Origin: Isoetes taiwanensis
Lineage: Eukaryota; Streptophyta; Lycopodiopsida; Isoetales; Isoetaceae
Assembly (NCBI GenBank): GCA_021234155.1
Contig: JAJEKV010000013.1
Location: 15,665,877-15,729,876, forward strand
Direction: 5' to 3'
DNA: 64,000 bases
Every line of letters starts with the position of its first letter. The first letter of the stretch is position 1. The notes beneath the pieces were generated by a model, which worked only from the letters and a program-made list of their open reading frames with translations, was not told the DNA's origin and searched no databases. Both the position numbers and the translations under genes were made by a program. Shown piece after piece: positions 14,019-28,436 of the stretch.

Positions 14019-14806
14019 CTCGTGTTTTAGTCTGGCATTTTCAATCGGAATCTGTGGTTCATGAAAAGACATCTCTGGCAGTATTACTGATCGTTTTTCG
14101 TTCTCAGCCCTGAAAAAGTGAATTTTCAGCCCGTTCCTGCTTCAGCAAAGGATTTCCCTTGTTCTACAGCATTTGCCTCAAATGTTTAAACGGATTTCAG
14201 CCGGGTTTTAGCACATTTGCATCAAAGATTTGGACTAGGGATAGGTTGCCACAAAACTATGATAAGATTCTGGTCTTTTCGAGCACATTTGCAGCATAAT
14301 TTCAGCAAAGATTCTACTTGGTTTAAGCAGATTTGCGGCAAAGAAAACCCTTGGGTTTAAACTCGTGTCATGTCCGCATGTTGGCATTCCTTGCAAACCC
14401 TGAAAACCCAAAAATGCACGGATCAACCCATAAAAAATTCTTGAAACTGAGCTTAAAACTCCAATTTAGCCAAAACCCAGATGCAGGAACGAATATTTAC
14501 AGAAGAAAGGCAGAAATCTTACATTTCCATCTACTGGATCTGTCTGGGAGTATAGCAATGGTATTTTCTTTTTCTAGGGGGCTTGTCTGCATCTTGGTCA
14601 TCGCCGGAAGCCCCGTTCAACATCATCACTGCCGGATTTGCTTTCGTGCTAGGAGCTGCATCGTCAACCAAATATGTGGAAGCCAACATTGCCAAATATG
14701 TGCCAACATTGCCGTCTTTGAAATCTCCAATAAAAGGAACCTCGATAGCCATGACCAAAGTTAAGCTTTTCATGGCGCCGGACCAAGAAGCCCGAGGCCT
14801 GCACAA
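14019..14806 (-). pseudogene. HD-ZIP class IV-like gene fragment lacking the homeodomain core
   Basis: Two minus-strand exons match conserved parts of class IV homeodomain-leucine zipper transcription factors, nuclear DNA-binding regulators with HD, zipper-loop-zipper and START domains. Exon 1 (14806-14535) ends with NGASGDDQDADKPPRKRKYH then CYTPRQIQ, the acidic/basic lead-in and first residues of the homeodomain, at a donor (CCA|gtagat). Exon 2 (14109-14019) starts after tttttcag with AENEKRSV and ends IPIENARLKHE|gtaatc, which matches the zipper entry and the ENARLK end of the zipper region. The ~50 residues between, including recognition helix 3 (the WFQNRR-type motif), are absent from the 425-bp interval. 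The two exons nevertheless join in frame. I see no START domain further down. Most likely a decayed copy; the true 5' start is unknown. Confidence 0.5.
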
Positions 14807-14904
14807 GAAGATACGAAAATGCTAAAACCATTGCTTGTAAAAATTTCGATTGCATTTTTCATTGCCACATCCCATAAGAATGTTATTTTGTCACAAATGT
14901 ATAC

Positions 14905-14995
14905 TGCCACGGAAATGCTAATGCCGCTCCTCAAATCTGCTCAGTCGACCACGGAAATGCTAATGTCGCTCCTCAAATCCAAATCCACTTGGACC
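14905..14995. repeat. Tandem duplication, 43-bp unit
   Basis: CCACGGAAATGCTAATGCCG and CCACGGAAATGCTAATGTCG begin adjacent copies, starting near 14907 and 14950. Confidence 0.8.
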
Positions 14996-16059
14996 AGATT
15001 TGCGCTTTAGTTTCAAGCTCTGCCACGGCTCCACTGGCCCTTGGTGATGCTTGAACTTAGAATATCACGAAGAGAAATAAAACAATAGTCTAAAATAGAT
15101 CAATTTTTTTCAATCTTCATTTTTTTTTATTTTTCCCCTATATTCATTTTCAAAGGCTCCATACCACACCACGTAACTAATGGTCAATAAATATTGCTGC
15201 CACTTCACCACACTTGCATTAATGGTGCATTAAATATCGCTGCCACCTCATCATGTGCATTTATTGCACTCAATATATGTGGCGACATTCGGGCCATTGA
15301 TGCAGCACATTCGACGGCTCAGATTCGTCTAGCTTAAGCTGCCCCCTTCTACATAGAGATTTTGGTGTCGCCGCGTGGGCCGTCGATCTCAGATCTGGAC
15401 GGTCCAGGCAGCGACACCCAAATCTTTACCTACAAGGGGGCAGCTTATATAATTGTATATATATAGTAGATATATATCTCTTATATATATACAATTATTT
15501 GATGGGTCCTATGGGGGGTTGAATGTGGGTAGAGATTAATCCTATCCGTCTAATTTTTGAGGTGGCACTTAAATGGCCCTTGGATTTGATGGGGGGCATG
15601 CATGGGCCATGCATGGGCCATGCACCCCATCCATGAACCGTTGATCGGGCACGTGTGAAATCTTGGCCCTTGATTTTTTAAAGGGAAGATGCAAGGAAGG
15701 TCCCTTAAAAGGTGCTTTTTGGTGCAGTCAATCTTAACCGTTGGATCAAAAGGGGGAGGAAAAATCCTAACCATTAAATTTTTTATTAAATTGCAATTTC
15801 TTTATTAAAAGAGGTGAGGTGGCACCCTTATTTAATAAAAAGGTAATGAGGTGGCATCAACATTAATAGGTGGACTTTCTAGGAAGCTTCTTTTTTATAA
15901 TCAGCTTCAAAGGGCGATAACTTGCAGTAGAGGGGTCGGATGAAGGTGAGACCCACACCATTGGATTCCTCTCGTCGAGAACTTTCCAATGAGTGGTGCT
16001 TTGGCATCGTTCCCTCGCAGTTGGAGCTAATGTGATCGAATACTAAGTTTCTTTTTGGA

Positions 16060-17140
16060 AACTTAGAATTTTACAGAATCTATGCGAATTTAAAAGAATC
16101 TAGGGGAATCTCCATAGGATTTTAGAGAATTTAAAGGAAGCTCAAGAGAATCTTTGGGAATCTATGAGAATCGCAAGGGAATCTTTGAGATTCTATATGA
16201 ATCTTTATGAAACCTTTGAGAATGTAGAAGAATCTTCATAGAATCTAAAGGAATCTAGGAGAATCTACATAGAAACATGGGAAATCTAGAGGAATCTTGA
16301 GATGATCTTTAGGAGGCATGATCAAAGTACATGGTTCTTTGGCTTATTCAACCATACCTACAGAGTTGCTCAAGAAACAGATAAAAGCTTGCTGATCGAG
16401 CCGTCAAGTGCATATTTCTAGATGCAGAAGTGCAAAATTTATGGAAATTGTGGAGTATGATTGACCTGATCAGCTGGATCTTCATTAAGTCGCGTGTGCT
16501 TGAATCCCCTTATTATTTCAGAAAGCATGAAAGCATATGATCGTGTTACTTGTGGCAATTTCTTTTGCTGCTCCTTGCAAAACGACTTTGACATTTGTGA
16601 CATGCAGCTGCAAACAATAGAAACCTGTTCAGAACTTACATGACCACACTCTACCAGGCCAGTCGCCACAAGAATGTGAGAACAGTATTTAAGAGAATCT
16701 TCCTTAAATCTTTGAGAATCTAGGATATTTTTTCCTGAATCTTCAAGAATCTAAGTGAACCTTTATAGAATCTTCATTGAATGGCTCAGAATCTAGCAGA
16801 ATCTAAGCGCATCTTCATAAAATCTTTGAGAATCTAGGGGAATCTTGATGGAATTTTCAAGATTCTAGGGAATCTCTATAGAATCTAACAAAATCTAGGA
16901 GAATCTACATAGAATTCTAAAGAATTTAGAGGATCCTTGTGATAACGTTTGAAATCTCGAGGAATCTTTGTAGAATCCTAAGAATCTAAGGGAATCTTAG
17001 GGAATCTTTTACACTAAGTGTGTTTTTCTAGGGGAATCTTGATAGAACCTAAAGGAATCTAAGAGAATTTATATAGAATCTTAAGAAATGTAGAGAAAAT
17101 TTGGGATAATCTTTGAGAATATAGGGGAATCTTAAGAGAA
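16060..17140 (+). repeat. GAATCT-rich minisatellite, left arm
   Basis: Degenerate short-period array built from GAATCTnnnGGAATCT-like units, with variants such as AATCTTTGAGAATCTAGGGG. It is interrupted at 16322-16685 by the captured gene fragment. The period is irregular, about 10-20 bases. Confidence 0.85.
16322..16685 (-). repeat. Captured 364-bp gene fragment
   Basis: Same length and, on reading, same sequence as 10623-10986, including the open frame reading MATGLVECGHVSSEQ onward. It sits abruptly inside the GAATCT array of the left arm and is absent from the right arm. The right arm, read in reverse, has GATCAAAGTGCATC where the left-arm insert begins GATCAAAGTACATG, so the junction shows microhomology. 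Confidence 0.9.
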
Positions 17141-17192
17141 TCTTAAGTTTGGATGGCTCAAAATTTGTGTACTCCCTTATAGTACACTCACT

Positions 17193-17385
<193 letters not shown>

Positions 17386-17979
17386 TTATATATATAAAGG
17401 TATATCATAAACTTTTCTATATAATGTGTTTGATTCTTACATGCCCCTATATAATGTCGTCATGCCCGTTTAAAGGTGGGTCCAATGAGGTGGCGACGTC
17501 GAGCCATCCATTCCTTATGGGCATGCATGGAGGCATGCATGGGTCATGCATGGGGGCATGCACCACATCCCCGGACCGTTGGATAAAAATGGGAGGATAA
17601 ATCCTAGCCCTTGGTTTTTTATGAGGAAGGTGCAAGGAAGGTCCTTTAAAGTGACTTTGGTGTAGCAGATCTTAACCGTTAGATCAAAAGGTGAGCATAA
17701 ATCTTAGCCATTGACTTTTTAATATTAAATTGATTTTTTTTTAAAGGAGGTGAGGTGTCACCCTCATTAATAAAAAAGGTAATGAGGTGGCAAAGCATTT
17801 ATGAGTGGACTTTCTATGAAGCTTCCTTCTGTTTAATCGCATTAAAAGGTACGTAGCTTGCAGTAGAGGGGTCGGATGAAGGTGGGACCCACGCCATTGG
17901 ACTCCTCTCATCGAGAGCTTTCCAATGAGTGGTGGTTTGGCACAGTTCCGTTGTAGTTGGAGCCAATGTGATCGAACTC

Positions 17980-18800
17980 TAAGGGAATCCATAGGAATCT
18001 CGGAGAATCTAAAGGAATCTTCATAAATACTTGGAGAATCTAAAGGAATCCTGATGCAATCTTGAAGAATCTAGGTGAATCTTCATAGAATCTTAGAGAA
18101 TCTAAAGGAATCTCAAGAGAATCTTAGGGAATCTCAAGAGAATCTTTGGGAATCTATGGGAATCTCAAGAGAATCTTGGAAATCAAAGGGAATCTCAAGA
18201 GAATCTTTGGAAAATCAACGAGAATTTATAGGAATCACGAGAGAATCTTTGAGAATTTAAGGGAATCCAAGGGAATCTTTATAGAATCTTTAAGAATCTA
18301 GAGGAATCTTGATGGAATCATGTCAAGTCTAAGGGAATCTTCATAGGATCTTAGAGAATAGAGGAATCTTTGGGAATCTAAAGGAATCTTTCTAAAAGCT
18401 TTGAGAATCTAGTGAAATCATGATGGAATCTTGGAGAATCATGGAGAATTTTCCTATAATCTAAAGGAATCTAGGAGAATCTTCATCAAATCTTGGAGAA
18501 TTCAATAGAACTACATAGAATTTTGGGGAATCTAGAGGAGTCTTGGGATAATCTTTGGGAATCTAGACGAATATCAAGAGAATCTTTGGGAACCTAGGGG
18601 AATTAAGGGAATGTTCATAAAATCTTTAAGAATCTTGATAGAATCTTGGGAAATCTAGGGAAATCTTCATAGAATCTAGGGGAATCTCTATAGAATCTTG
18701 GAGAATCTTGGCATAATCTTTGGAAATCTAGGAGATTCTAAAAAGAATCTTTGTTAACATAGGATTCATAAAGAGCCTAGGGAAATGCTTATAGAATCTT
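17980..18800 (+). repeat. GAATCT-rich minisatellite, central copy
   Basis: Same degenerate array type as in the left arm, in the same orientation. The 61-residue plus-strand frame at 18075-18260 (repeated ESQENLxES) is a by-product of the array and not a gene. Confidence 0.85.
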
Positions 18801-18863
18801 CATTGAATGACTCTGCATTGGCTTCCGGTCGAATTTGTGCAGTCCCTCATAGTAGAACCACTT

Positions 18864-18887
18864 GTATATATATATATATATATATAC
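18864..18887. repeat. Short (TA)n at fold-back centre
   Basis: CTTG(TA)nCAAG palindrome; this is where the right inverted arm begins. Confidence 0.9.
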
Positions 18888-18929
18888 AAGTGAGTGTACT
18901 ATAAAGGAGTACACAAATTCTGAGCCATC

Positions 18930-19965
18930 CAAACCTAAGATTCTCTAAAGAGATTCCCCTAGATTCTCAAAGATCCCTCGAGTTTTCAAACGTTATCACA
19001 AGGATCCTCTAAATTCTCCAGAATTCTATGTAGATTCTCCTAGATTTTGTTAGATTCTATAGAGATACCCCTAGATTCTTGAAGATTCCATCAAGATTCC
19101 CCTAGATTCTCAAATATTTTATGAAGATGCGCTTAGATTCTGTTAGATTCTAAGCCATTCAATGAAGATTCTATAAAAATTCACTTAGATTCTTGAAGAT
19201 GCAGGAAAAAGTATCCTAGATTCTCAAAGATTTAAGGAAGATTCCCTTAAATACTCTTAATCCCATAGACTACTTAAGATTCTTTTAAGATTCCCCTAGA
19301 TTCTCAAAGATTATCCCAAATTTTCCAAGATTCTATATAGATTCTCTTAGATTTCCTTAGATTCTATCGAGATTCCCCTACTAAACACACTTATTAATGA
19401 AAGATTCCTTAAGATTCCACAAAGCTTCCCCTAGATTCTTAAGATTCTATAAAGATCCCTCTAGATTTTCGAACTTATCACAAGAAACCTCTAGAGTCTC
19501 CAAAATTCTATGTGGATTCTCCTAAATTTTGTTAGATTCTATATAGATTCCCTTAGATTCTATGTAGATTCCCTTAGATTCTACAGATTTTCAAGGATTC
19601 TCAAAGATTTTATGAAGATGCACTTTGATCCTACTAGATTCTCTATGATTCTCTTGAGATTCCCATAAATTCCCTAATTTTTGTTGGGGTTCCCCTAGCC
19701 TCCTAAAGATCATCTCAAGATTCCTCTAGATTTCCCATGTTTCTATGTAGATTCTCCTAGATTCCTTTAGATTCTATGAAGATTCTTCTACATTCTCAAA
19801 GGTTTTATAAAGATTCCTATAGAATCTCAAAGATTCCCTTGTGATTCTCATAGATTCCCAAAGATTCTCTTGAGGTTCCTTTAAATTCTCCAAAATCCTA
19901 TGGAGATTCCCCTAGATGCTTTTAAATTCCCATAGATTCTGTAAAATTCTAAGTTTCTAAAAAGA
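18930..19965 (-). repeat. GAATCT-rich minisatellite, right arm (AGATTC on +)
   Basis: Reverse-complement partner of the left-arm array: AGATTCCCCTAGATTCTC-like units. Confidence 0.85.
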
Positions 19966-20534
19966 AACTTAGTATTCGATCATATTAGCTCCAACTGTGA
20001 TGGAACGATGTCAAAGCACCACTCATTGGAAAGTTCTCGACGAAAGGAATTCAATGGTGTGGGTCCCACCTTCATCCGACCCCTCTACTGCAAGTTATCG
20101 CCCGTTGAAGCTGATTATAAAAAAGAAGCTTCCTAGAAAGTCCACCTATTAATGTTGGTGCCACCTCATTACCTTTTTATTAAATAAGGGTGCCACCTCA
20201 CCTCTTTTAATAAAGAAATTGCAATTTAATAAAAAATTTAATGGTTAGGATTTCTCCTCCCCCTTTTGATCCAACGGTTAAGATTGACTGCACCAAAAAG
20301 CACATTCTAAGGGACCTTCCTTGCACCTTCCCTTTAAAAAAATCAAGGGCCAAGATTTTACACGTGCCCGATCGACGGTTTATGGATGGGGTGCATGCCC
20401 CATGCATGGCCCATGCATGCCCCCCATCAAATCCAAGGGCCATTTAAGTGCCACCTCAGAAAATGGACGGCCGGGATGAATCTCTACCCACACTCACCCC
20501 CCCATAGGACCCATCAAATAATTGTATATATATA

Positions 20535-23365
<2,831 letters not shown>

Positions 23366-25007
23366 CTTTCCTTCTGCTAGGGTCTAATCTAGCCTAAGTT
23401 TTATACTCCACACTTGACCACTCCGTCAAAGCATGAGAATTTCTGTCCTGGCACTACCCAGGCCCTGAGCACTCTCTGTTCTTTTGTATTAGTATTATTA
23501 ATGCAAACAGAGTACAATCAAAGTTCAGTTTATTGTAATAAAGCATAATTGGATCTCTTACCATGTGCATGGCGGGGGTATCTGGTCTGCAAGCTTGGAT
23601 GTAATCCCAATTCTTGATTCAGCCCCGACTTCATATCATGTGCTTATCTATGGTAGTTTAGGAAGCGTAACCAGTTTGCAGCAGAGTCATGTACATACTG
23701 TTCAACTTATATCTATTTATCAATTGCAAAGGTTAAGACCATATTTAGGCCACCATCTAGCCCAATTTTATCTCAAATTTCAATGATGCATGTAAAAGAA
23801 TTAAAAGCTGCGTTTTGACTTTTGCCTTATTATTTCACCTAATAATATAGCCGTACTACAAGCTTTAACTTATTAGTCCCGATTCACCAAAACCTTTGGC
23901 CACAATAGGTTTACATCCCTATGTAACCATAAATTAGTCCCCCAGATTTACAGTATTAAATTTCAGCATGTGTACTCTTAGATTAATCAAGTAATTAATG
24001 CAAAAAGAAGGGTATTTTCACTGCAATCATGTTTAAGTATTCTCAAAATGTTACAACAACCTATTTAGCTTCAGAGTATCTTAGCATAAAGACATGCCGC
24101 TGCGGACCAAAATCATATGTCATTGTCTAGAGTATCGGGGCTATGCATGTATAATTGCCGAAACACAATTTCTGAGATGCATATTCATATGTGCGAAAAA
24201 GCAAAAAAAAAGCGAAAAGTGGATCCTTTAATCAAACTGCAGCTTCAATTTGAAAGGTACTTGCGGATCGTCCAAAGTTCAAACATCCTATGCATCCACA
24301 AAATAGAGTAAAGGGGAAGCTCCACGTTACTGCAGACCAACCAGGACCTACATTAGCAAGAATTTGGTAAAGAGGAGAGGGCCGTCGGGGTAAGCATGGG
24401 AGGAATCCCCCCTTTATCCGGCTCCTTTAAATTTTTACGATCTGAGAGGATGAGCATAGTATAGAAAGCTTTAATCAAAATATAAGTACTCTAAAATTCA
24501 GCATAAAATTACTCCATGTGTGATAGAATACAATGCCAAAGCATTTGCTACATCAAGATTCGGATAAGGCTTAAAAACTACGCATTATAGCGGTAATCCA
24601 CGTTCTTATACCTGCTGGTTTAAAGCCACCGGGGTGCTCTTCACCCCTAAATAATCATGTGCTTCTTTTCTGCGATAAAATGCTATGCATAGGCATCTAA
24701 CGAGCAGAAAAAACAAGCATTTTTCTTATGTTGAAAAGTTTGGAATCAAGTCCGAACCTTTTGGCGGACAATAAAACACAAACATAATCATCTTCTTATG
24801 TGAAAAAACAAGACTATGATTTTGTATAAACCTATGCCACAGCATGTTTTCTATGGCCGAAAATGCCTAAACCTTCTTCATAAGCATTTTAGAGAAGGTT
24901 TTGATCATGCACGATTTTGGTTATGTAGCTTTAGGAGTCGGAATCTGCAAGGGGATATATTACAACTATTTCTATTCATAATGTACTCTAGAAATCAAAC
25001 TACATAT

Positions 25008-25292
25008 CTATGTTTTGACCTCATGATGTGTTTCGTCCAGATCCACGAAGTTATGGTCTCCAGCTTTAGCATTTGTCACTGGATTCGTCACTGGATTGTT
25101 GTACATAGGATCACGGTCCTCCTTAGATGCTCCAGCTCTAGCATTTGCTGCTATTTGTAGACATTTGCGAATGACATTTGCTGCCTCAGTGTTCTTATTT
25201 TTTACTATGCATTTCCTGTTAGCGAAATCTGCTTTGGTACCCTTCTTATTCTTGGAACCAGGTGGTCTGCCAGCTCCACGCTTAGGTCCCAT
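25008..25292 (-). CDS. AT-hook peptide in terminal repeat A
   Basis: 94 residues starting [18 protein letters not shown]: a basic lead with a [11 protein letters not shown]-hook-like core, then a lysine/asparagine-rich part and an acidic end GDHNFVDLDETHHEVKT. Relative to copy B it has an extra NPVT repeat and a stop right after HHEVKT. If the peptide is really the first exon of ORF1 (donor GAG|gtcaaa after THHE), this stop lies in the intron and does no harm. A role in binding AT-rich DNA is inferred from the motif only. It is also the terminal-repeat copy downstream of the RT, so it need not be translated from the full-length RNA. Confidence 0.5.
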   Translation of the reverse strand: MGPKRGAGRPPGSKNKKGTKADFANRKCIVKNKNTEAANVIRKCLQIAANARAGASKEDRDPMYNNPVTNPVTNAKAGDHNFVDLDETHHEVKT

Positions 25293-25918
25293 TGTTCAGA
25301 CAGATCAAGATGCCCTAAGATTAGTGTCGAAGTGCCAAGAAAGCAAGGAAAGCAAGGCCGGAACAGAGTTTCTACGAAAAACGTTTTTGATTGGAAACAC
25401 AAGTGACAAATGCCTTGCTGCATTTGCCGCGTATAAGGCCATTGAATTTAGGCGCCTATAATAAATTCAGTCATGGGAGATCTTCCCCAGAAGTATTTGG
25501 TCTAAGACCTAAGGATCCAGCACCCGATATTAATTGGGCCCAAGTATTGAGGCCATTATGGTCTTAGGCATCTTAGATAATCAATTTAATAGGTGAAGTG
25601 GCATATTTTAGAGATATCGTGAAGTGACATAGATACTGCTAATGCAATGCAATGCAATGTCAAAGGATTTTATTATTAGCAAAACGATCAAATTTTGGTT
25701 AAACAACCAAGTAAATGAATGACTAGATAGATGGCGGTAAAACATGCTATCTTTGCTTTTCATGTTTTACCCGTTATTCCAACCTTATTTAGATTCTATT
25801 AATGGCAAGGCATTTCTTGCCTTGTACATTTAGGGAGATAGCCCTTGATATTCTATGCCCCATCGTTCAATATCAGATTTAAAATTGATTTCACATGTTC
25901 TATTTTCATGACAAGAAG

Positions 25919-26120
25919 TGGCCAGGGTTTTTACCCTTCTATTTGGTTCATTAAGCTCACTGCCTAATTTTGCATAGAGAATAAGTCCATCCGTCTCCTA
26001 CCAGATGCATGCAAAGGCAGTTCTTGCATGGACGTGGCCAAGGCTTTTATCCTTCTATTTGGCTCATTAAATTTACTGCCATGTTTTGCATAGTTATTAA
26101 GTCCATCCGTCTCCTACCAG
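25919..26120. repeat. Tandem duplication inside terminal repeat A (also in B)
   Basis: Two diverged units of ~116 bp, each ending AAGTCCATCCGTCTCCTACC. The same pair is present near 33300-33500 in copy B. In transcription direction they lie at the very start of the repeat, a position that would suit promoter monomers. Confidence 0.75.
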
Positions 26121-26243
26121 ATATATATTTATATTTATATATTTATATATGTAAGCCTACCTCCTACCGCTGGAAGTAGGGCCCTGGAATCTTGCAGTAA
26201 TAATGCTAGGTTGAGTAGGGAACCTAGCATTTCTGCTAGGACC

Positions 26244-28370
26244 CTACTCACCAGTAAATAAACTGAAAGTTTGTAGATAAAGCAAGGAAAGCAAGGGAAA
26301 CAAGGAAAAGTACCTGTTTTTAAGAATTTTGATAAGGTCCTTTGCTAGGAACCTAAGTCCAGGAAATTCTTGTTCAAGTACCATGGTAACATTTCGTAGA
26401 ATAGTCTTATGATCAAAGCCATTTTCTACAAGTCCATCCACGATCCTGCCCAAATCAGCAGCTGCGTCTCTGGAATTGCTATGTGTATAAAGACAAGGCA
26501 TAACTTGTGAACAAATCACCTTGCTGGCCTGGAAATAGGGCCGGCAGCTATCCGCAAGCACATACTTTTTTGCAACAAAGGGTAGTGAGTCCCTTTTGTC
26601 ATACTTGGAGGTTTTAAACAGCCCAAGGCTAGCATCTATAATTCTGATTTTCATGTTCAGAAAATTAGCGGTAAGTCCAATTCTTTCTTGTGGTGTGTTC
26701 CCAATGAAATTAGAGGTCTCCTCTTTAATTTCCAGATAGTCCATGTTGTAAATGCATATCCTTGAAGTTTTATCAAAGAACTCATAAGGATTTCCACAAT
26801 TTATTAGTAACAGATCGTCCATATATCTAAATGAATCTTTGAATCTCTCTATTTCCTTGTATCTTCCTGCCTTGGCAAGATTAAGAATAAAGTGTACTTC
26901 ATGCCAAGCTAGGAATAGGTTACACCAATTGGGAGAACAAGAAAATCCCATTGGTATTCCACTGCACTGTCTCCAAGCCGATTCGTTGTTACACAACCAA
27001 CAGTTTCTAAGCAGCCACACATTCATATTGCAGAATTCCTCACATGTTATTTCGTTCCAGCACTCCGGTTGTTTACCTCTGGTGTCCCATTTAGTGATGA
27101 AAGAACCATTCCCAGATCTGGACTGTTTAAAGAATAGCTTAGTTTTCGGGTTCATTTTCCTTTGAAAGTGAAATGCTGTTGCAATCACTTTTTCCATGAT
27201 GGAGCAAAGGCCATCCTCACCCTCCAGAGGGATTGATTCAAAGCACTTTGTGATGTCGGCCACATATACACTGTGAATCTTTTTTGGTAAATTCAAAGAT
27301 ACTTGATAGATGGAGTCGACAAGCCAGTTAGGGCTGAAACCTTTTGGGCAAAATATTCTCACATTTTTGCATAAATCCCTAGTAATCTGCGGCCAAACAT
27401 CAATGATGTTTTTCAGTCCTTGGGACACAAGATTAGCTATTTCAGAAAAAACGGATCCATGGGCATTTGTGATCCATCTAAAGTTGTTTTTATGTGCTTT
27501 GTAGATGCATAATAAATATGGTAGTCGAGGTGCATCCTCCAGATTGTATTCTATAGGGATGAACTCAGAAATGCTAATGCTCATTTCCTTTTGTATCTCA
27601 TTGACAGGAACACAGCTGGAAATGAAGTCTTTACTGCCCAAACGAGTCAAAGCTAGGCTTTTTGCCAAGAACGGACACATGAAGCTGGGATTATTCGTGG
27701 CTTTATCCACTCCTGCCACATATAAGTTTTTCTTGATCCATTCGAGGTTACTGATAGCTTCTTCATCGTTTTCAAGAATATAATGGGAGAACTTACCTTT
27801 GTAACTGCTATGATATGCTTTTAGCAGTCCAAGAACTCTTTCTCTAAATGCTGTTTCAATTAGTTGCATGGCTTTTTGGTCTAGGTCTTTAATATCTAGG
27901 ACCATTCTGTTGACCATGAGAAAGGAATGGAGGCCTTCCAAGGCGGCGTTCAAGCATTCATTGATATCCATCCTCCTGTGAGGAATGTGATTCAGACCTT
28001 TCTTTAGAAGGTTCCTTAAATTTCTGTTTCTGATAATGTTGAAGTCCGTAGTCAGAACGTGCCCATGCTGCTTGTCAATATAGTCTACCAGGGATTGGTT
28101 AGAGCAGGGGCATTTGGGAACTTTCTTGTCAACAAATGTGTGGAACGGTTTATAGATAAGGTCAGAAAGTTTGGGACAGTATTTCCAGCTGAACATTGTA
28201 TCACTAACGGCATCAAGGCCAATCTCCCCAAAATAAGTAGGAATGATGTGATTCAGAACATCCCTGATACGAATGGCATCCATGAGTTTGGAACAGTAGG
28301 TGATATGCACAATGCGTTTGCTTTCACCCTCTCTGTTGGTTTTTATGTAAATTCGATTGTTCGTGTCCAT
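26244..28370 (-). CDS. Penelope-like reverse transcriptase (endonuclease-less)
   Basis: The open frame extends upstream to 28436, but that codon is GTG. The first ATG is at 28370, giving 708 residues. An acceptor-like atacag|GAATC near 28410 may mean splicing from upstream. Positions below count from the GTG. N-terminal part: HGHVLTTDFNIIRNRNLRNL (~124-143), like the PLE N-terminal conserved block. RT: KAHKNNFRWITNAHG (~313-327); motif A YVADITKCFESIP with Asp394; motif B QCSGIPMGFSCSPNWCNLF (~490-508); motif C YMDDLLLI with Asp540/541; then NFLNMKI (~591-597) and a GLFKTSKYDKRDSLPF thumb entry (605-620). These match the PLE/telomerase branch better than LINE or LTR RTs. No GIY-YIG domain or C-terminal extension is present after the thumb. 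The catalytic aspartates are intact, with no stops or frameshifts. It would copy the element RNA, possibly priming on exposed 3' ends. Confidence 0.8.
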   Translation of the reverse strand: MDTNNRIYIKTNREGESKRIVHITYCSKLMDAIRIRDVLNHIIPTYFGEIGLDAVSDTMFSWKYCPKLSDLIYKPFHTFVDKKVPKCPCSNQSLVDYIDKQHGHVLTTDFNIIRNRNLRNLLKKGLNHIPHRRMDINECLNAALEGLHSFLMVNRMVLDIKDLDQKAMQLIETAFRERVLGLLKAYHSSYKGKFSHYILENDEEAISNLEWIKKNLYVAGVDKATNNPSFMCPFLAKSLALTRLGSKDFISSCVPVNEIQKEMSISISEFIPIEYNLEDAPRLPYLLCIYKAHKNNFRWITNAHGSVFSEIANLVSQGLKNIIDVWPQITRDLCKNVRIFCPKGFSPNWLVDSIYQVSLNLPKKIHSVYVADITKCFESIPLEGEDGLCSIMEKVIATAFHFQRKMNPKTKLFFKQSRSGNGSFITKWDTRGKQPECWNEITCEEFCNMNVWLLRNCWLCNNESAWRQCSGIPMGFSCSPNWCNLFLAWHEVHFILNLAKAGRYKEIERFKDSFRYMDDLLLINCGNPYEFFDKTSRICIYNMDYLEIKEETSNFIGNTPQERIGLTANFLNMKIRIIDASLGLFKTSKYDKRDSLPFVAKKYVLADSCRPYFQASKVICSQVMPCLYTHSNSRDAAADLGRIVDGLVENGFDHKTILRNVTMVLEQEFPGLRFLAKDLIKILKNRYFSLFPLLSLLYLQTFSLFTGE

Positions 28371-28436
28371 TTCCAGCCACCTAGGTTCGGTTGCATCGGC
28401 CGTGTCTGATTCCTGTATGGGACTCAGAATAAGCAC

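Noticed and set aside
25008-25060. Hammerhead ribozyme in the terminal repeat (GGACGAAAC seen)
   Set aside because: PLE repeats often carry hammerheads, but no CTGATGA core is positioned to pair with it; the bases are coding.
25820-25840. TTTAGGG telomere-like heptamer in the terminal repeats
   Set aside because: A single occurrence per repeat is expected by chance; no telomeric array is present.
26839-28409. Plus-strand frames opposite the RT ORF
   Set aside because: Antisense shadows of the coding RT frame, with no recognisable motif.
26244-28436. GTG at 28436 as the RT start
   Set aside because: A GTG start is not expected in plant nuclear genes; the first ATG is at 28370, or the frame is entered by splicing.
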